Of a stretch of DNA of 10,632 nt, positions 9,013 to 10,632 are shown piece by piece (position 1 is the stretch's first letter; each line of letters opens with the position of its first letter). The stretch comes from Rhizobacter sp. (lineage in GTDB: Bacteria; Pseudomonadota; Gammaproteobacteria; Burkholderiales; Burkholderiaceae): NCBI GenBank assembly GCA_014379885.1, contig JACMKW010000707.1:1-10632 (forward strand). Reading direction: 5' to 3'. The position numbers were made by a program, and so were the translations under genes. The notes under the pieces were generated by a model, which ran no database searches, was not told the DNA's origin, and was given only the letters and a program-made list of their open reading frames with translations.

Positions 9013-9115
9013 GTCATTCCCGCGTAGGCGGGAATCCAGCATGCGGGCAGGTCACGGGCTGTCGATACAGCAGCACGACACCACGATCCTGGATTCCCGC
9101 CTGCGCGGGAATGAC
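9013..9115. repeat. 103-bp inverted-repeat element made of two dRS3-like repeats
   Basis: Two 27-bp arms, 9013-9039 and 9089-9115, are reverse complements with a single mismatch. Each arm contains a core of the form ATTCCC-N8-GGGAAT (9016-9035 and 9093-9112), the consensus described for neisserial dRS3 repeats, and each core is itself palindromic. The 49-nt spacer has GCTGT-CGAT-ACAGC (9058-9071) at its centre, within one base of the symmetry point of the whole element. The unit could form a long cruciform or RNA stem and looks like a miniature dispersed repeat. It lies between the lipoprotein gene and the ots operon, where it could end or insulate transcription. Mobility is inferred, as no second copy is in the window. 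Confidence 0.85.
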
Positions 9116-9133
9116 GGCACCAGGAACGGTGCC
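9116..9133 (-). terminator. Possible terminator hairpin after the DUF3089 gene
   Basis: GGCACC (9116-9121) and GGTGCC (9128-9133) form a perfect 6-bp stem with a 6-nt loop, 7 nt after the stop codon of the lipoprotein gene on the minus strand. There is no T-tract after it; instead the dRS3-like arm begins directly. The tandem of this stem and the long inverted repeat would be a strong barrier to 3' exonucleases and may help termination, but a classical intrinsic terminator is not present. Confidence 0.4.
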
Positions 9134-9140
9134 GCGTCGC

Positions 9141-10367
9141 CTACTTCACCCGTGCGAGGTAGGCCCGCGATTGCAGGCCCACCACGTCGATCAGGTCACC
9201 CAAGCCGAGGTTCATGTCGATCAGGTGCAGGCCCCAGGTCGAGATGGTCATGCCACTCACCACCACATCACCGCCGATGTTGTCGGTGCGGCTGTCGCCT
9301 TGCACCTGCACCGCCAGGTAGGAGCCGTTGGCGTCTTGCACGCAGCGGGTGCTGACCAGGCCGGGCAGGGCGAAGAAAGGCGTGTCGATGGTCTTCGACA
9401 AGGCTTGCCATGCGCTGCTGCCCGTGCCCGTGCTGCTGCTCACGTCAGCCCGCTTGGAGAACCACACCTTAGGTTGCGCGCTGCCACCGGCCAGCGCGGC
9501 GGGGTTGGTGCAGGCCACCACGTTGTCACCTGTCGCACGGCCGAACAACGATTTGTCAGGCGGCGGTGAGCTGGCGCGGAACGACACGTAGGCAATCGCA
9601 CAACCCGTTTGAGTAGCGGATCGACACAGCGGTGTCGACTGGAACGAACCCCCCACATCTTTGCCCTTGGGCACCAGCAGGTTGGCGCCGGGAATGATCA
9701 CCGAGATGATGTTCCGTTGCACCGGCTTGCCTTCGATTTCCTTGGCCACCAGTTCGGTGAGCACGCGCGAGCCCTGCGAGTGGCCGACCAGCACCACGCC
9801 GCGGCCCTGGTTGTCATTGGCGAGGTAGTGCTTCCAGGCGGCCAGCACGTCGTTGTAGCCGAGTGCCCAGTCGGCCGCCATCGGCGTGCCGGTGAAGCGG
9901 CTGCGCAGCGCCGCCAGCGTGACCTGCCGGTACATCGGTGCGAACAAACGGCACTGTGCGCGAAACGGCGAGAACTGCGCATATGCCACGCCAAGTTCTT
10001 CGGGCCCGGCCTGCATGTCGCTGTTGGCGCCCGGGTCGTTTGAGACCGTCGGGTAGACGTAGAAGCAGTCGACGGGCGCGGCCGCATTGGCCACTTGAGG
10101 CGCGCCGAGTGTTCGTTTGCCGTCGGCGGCCACGGTGGTCACCGAGAGCGCTTGAGCGCACACGTCTTGCCGGCCGGGGCGGCACAACCAGGAGTCGGGT
10201 TTGTCGTACACGTTGGCTGTGGCTTGCGCCCCAACGGCGGGGGCGCCGGGCGCTGTCATCGGCGCACTCGGAGCGGGAGTGGGGGTGGAGGTGGCGCAAC
10301 CAGCCAGCAAAGCAGCGGTGGCCAACAGAGCCAAGCGCCCCGTGCGTGCGAAAAGAAGGTGGTTCAT
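9141..10367 (-). CDS. DUF3089 alpha/beta-hydrolase lipoprotein (putative lipase/esterase)
   Basis: A 408-residue predicted lipoprotein. A short signal peptide (RTGRLALLATAALLAG, 8-23) ends in the lipobox LAGC with C24; the next residue is Ala, so outer-membrane sorting is expected. A Thr/Pro/Ala-rich tether (25-50) follows. The alpha/beta-hydrolase core shows CFYVYPTVSNDPGANSD (101-117), AADWALGYNDVLAAWKHYL (164-182), the nucleophile elbow GHSQGS with S197, and the C-terminal STWGLHLIDMNL (376-387) with likely catalytic H381. This layout fits DUF3089, a lipase-like family with no agreed substrate. Six or more cysteines in the exported part (for example 62, 70, 101, 139, 248, 256) suggest disulfides. 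The ATG at 10367 is supported by GGAGA upstream and by the signal peptide. The gene stands alone, divergent from the plus-strand gene at 10540, with its own 172-nt upstream region. Confidence 0.9.
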   Translation of the reverse strand: MNHLLFARTGRLALLATAALLAGCATSTPTPAPSAPMTAPGAPAVGAQATANVYDKPDSWLCRPGRQDVCAQALSVTTVAADGKRTLGAPQVANAAAPVDCFYVYPTVSNDPGANSDMQAGPEELGVAYAQFSPFRAQCRLFAPMYRQVTLAALRSRFTGTPMAADWALGYNDVLAAWKHYLANDNQGRGVVLVGHSQGSRVLTELVAKEIEGKPVQRNIISVIIPGANLLVPKGKDVGGSFQSTPLCRSATQTGCAIAYVSFRASSPPPDKSLFGRATGDNVVACTNPAALAGGSAQPKVWFSKRADVSSSTGTGSSAWQALSKTIDTPFFALPGLVSTRCVQDANGSYLAVQVQGDSRTDNIGGDVVVSGMTISTWGLHLIDMNLGLGDLIDVVGLQSRAYLARVK

Positions 10368-10411
10368 CGTGTCTCCGTGATGGCTCTGTGGCCGTTGTGA
10401 TGTGCGTGGCC

Positions 10412-10444
10412 ATTATGAGTGGGTGACTCCCCCGCTTGGGGGGT
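10412..10444 (-). promoter_or_regulatory. Candidate promoter and operator of the DUF3089 lipoprotein gene
   Basis: On the minus strand CATAAT (10412-10417) is a good -10-like hexamer, 45 nt upstream of the lipoprotein ATG. There is no matching -35 box at the usual distance. Instead a GC-rich palindrome, ACTCCCCC-GCT-TGGGGGGT (10426-10444), overlaps that place, as expected for a promoter controlled by an activator or repressor. A related GGTGATCCCC (10446-10455) repeats the flank GGTGACTCCCC (10422-10432). The protein that binds is not identified. Confidence 0.4.
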
Positions 10445-10484
10445 AGGTGATCCCCTGGCGCGCCGGCTTGCGTCTGTGTATGCA

Positions 10485-10535
10485 GGAGCACGGCGTGTTG
10501 TTGTGCTCCGAAACTTCACTGATCAATTGGAGCAC
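10485..10535 (+). promoter_or_regulatory. Leader with three complementary arms and possible alternative hairpins
   Basis: GGAGCAC (10485-10491), GTGCTCC (10503-10509) and GGAGCAC (10529-10535) occur in order just before the plus-strand start codon at 10540. Arm 2 can pair with arm 1 (extended by G-U, G-U and C-G to 10 bp with a 5-nt loop), or with arm 3 (7 bp plus a G-U and an A-U pair, 15-nt loop). Arm 3 contains the GGAG ribosome binding site, so the second pairing would block translation and the first would free it. As DNA, the same arms could be three half-sites for a regulator. The exact matches are seen; switching is inference. Confidence 0.55.
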
Positions 10536-10539
10536 TTTC

Positions 10540-10632
10540 ATGCCAACACTCAGCACCCCCACGCTCACCCTGGGCGCCATCGACAACAACAAGCGCGACG
10601 TCACCGTCGCCGGCACACTCACCTTCGATGCC
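10540..10632 (+). CDS. Unrecognised protein, first 31 codons (cut by right edge)
   Basis: An open frame starts with the ATG at 10540 and runs to the edge with no stop. GGAG sits 7 nt upstream, a good ribosome binding site. The 31 visible residues begin MPTLSTPTLTLGAIDNN and continue with KRDVTVAGTLTFDA. They are rich in Thr and alternate hydrophobic and polar residues, which suggests beta strands and perhaps a beta-sandwich or Ig-like fold. There is no signal peptide. I do not recognise the family. The frame overlaps a minus-strand ORF that has no ribosome site or family features and is taken to be its shadow. The gene is divergent from the DUF3089 lipoprotein gene, and its leader has an unusual set of complementary arms that can cover the ribosome site. 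That it is a real gene rests on the start signals and the regular third-position G/C bias. Confidence 0.7.
   Translation, partial: MPTLSTPTLTLGAIDNNKRDVTVAGTLTFDA

Larger units (their letters stand above)
8912..9140. other. Intergenic region between the lipoprotein gene and otsB
   Basis: This 229-nt gap contains no credible gene. Its right half is a hairpin (9116-9133) and a repeat element (9013-9115), described separately. The left half should hold the promoter of the ots operon. It has an imperfect long-range pair CGGCTTGT (8940-8947) and ACAAGCCG (8982-8989), and an AT-richer stretch near 8921-8955. No clear -35/-10 pair could be assigned. Short frames reading MLDSRLRGND or ILDSRLRGND come from the repeats and are not genes. 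Confidence 0.6.

Noticed and set aside
8812..9042. Minus-strand small ORF beginning MLDSRLRGND
   Set aside because: Its N-terminus is the translation of the dRS3-like repeat and the rest is out of frame with otsB; this is a well-known type of spurious call.
9013..9115. CRISPR-like reading of the two 27-bp repeats
   Set aside because: There are only two copies, in opposite orientation and internally palindromic, with no cas genes, so they are not a CRISPR array.
10413..10622. Minus-strand 69-codon ORF at the right end
   Set aside because: It overlaps the leader and start of the plus-strand gene, has no convincing ribosome binding site, and carries no family feature.

Overview
High-GC bacterial chromosome, most likely a betaproteobacterium of the order Burkholderiales. 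The basis is the strong G/C bias at third codon positions, the gene order, and a pair of ATTCCC-N8-GGGAAT repeats of the kind described in Neisseria (dRS3). The genus cannot be fixed from the sequence. Nine of the ten genes lie on the minus strand; only the gene cut by the right edge is on the plus strand.

Read in the direction of transcription (right to left), the minus strand holds four blocks. (1) 10367-9141 encodes a DUF3089 alpha/beta-hydrolase lipoprotein that stands alone. It is followed by a small hairpin (9116-9133) and a 103-bp inverted-repeat element (9013-9115). (2) 8911-3832 is a tight four-gene operon: otsB (trehalose-6-phosphate phosphatase), a GH15 glycoside hydrolase, otsA (trehalose-6-phosphate synthase) and an MscS-type mechanosensitive channel. 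Its junctions are 16 nt, 1 nt and a 1-nt overlap. (3) 3762-655 holds ybhP (EEP-family phosphodiesterase/nuclease), clsB (cardiolipin synthase B) and ybhN (polytopic membrane protein), in the same order as Escherichia coli ybhP-clsB-ybhN. It starts 69 nt after the channel gene and may be read through from it. (4) 504 to the left edge is the N-terminal 168 residues of an RhlE-type DEAD-box RNA helicase.

Blocks 2 and 3 form a plausible osmotic and envelope stress cluster. OtsA and OtsB make the compatible solute trehalose. The GH15 enzyme has both catalytic glutamates and resembles the mycobacterial GH15 trehalases, so it may remove or recycle trehalose. The MscS channel would release solutes on hypo-osmotic shock. 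ClsB makes cardiolipin, and YbhN may handle lipids or lipid-linked sugars. The members are well-known families; what deserves attention is their combination and translational coupling.

The other unusual material is non-coding. The leader of the plus-strand gene at 10540 carries three complementary 7-nt arms that could form two mutually exclusive hairpins, one of which hides the ribosome binding site. The otsB start codon sits in the loop of a perfect 7-bp inverted repeat. clsB contains an in-frame 15-bp triple repeat in its interdomain linker. No tRNA, rRNA, CRISPR array, IS element or phage gene was seen. No gene-free stretch exceeds 300 bases; the longest is 8912-9140.
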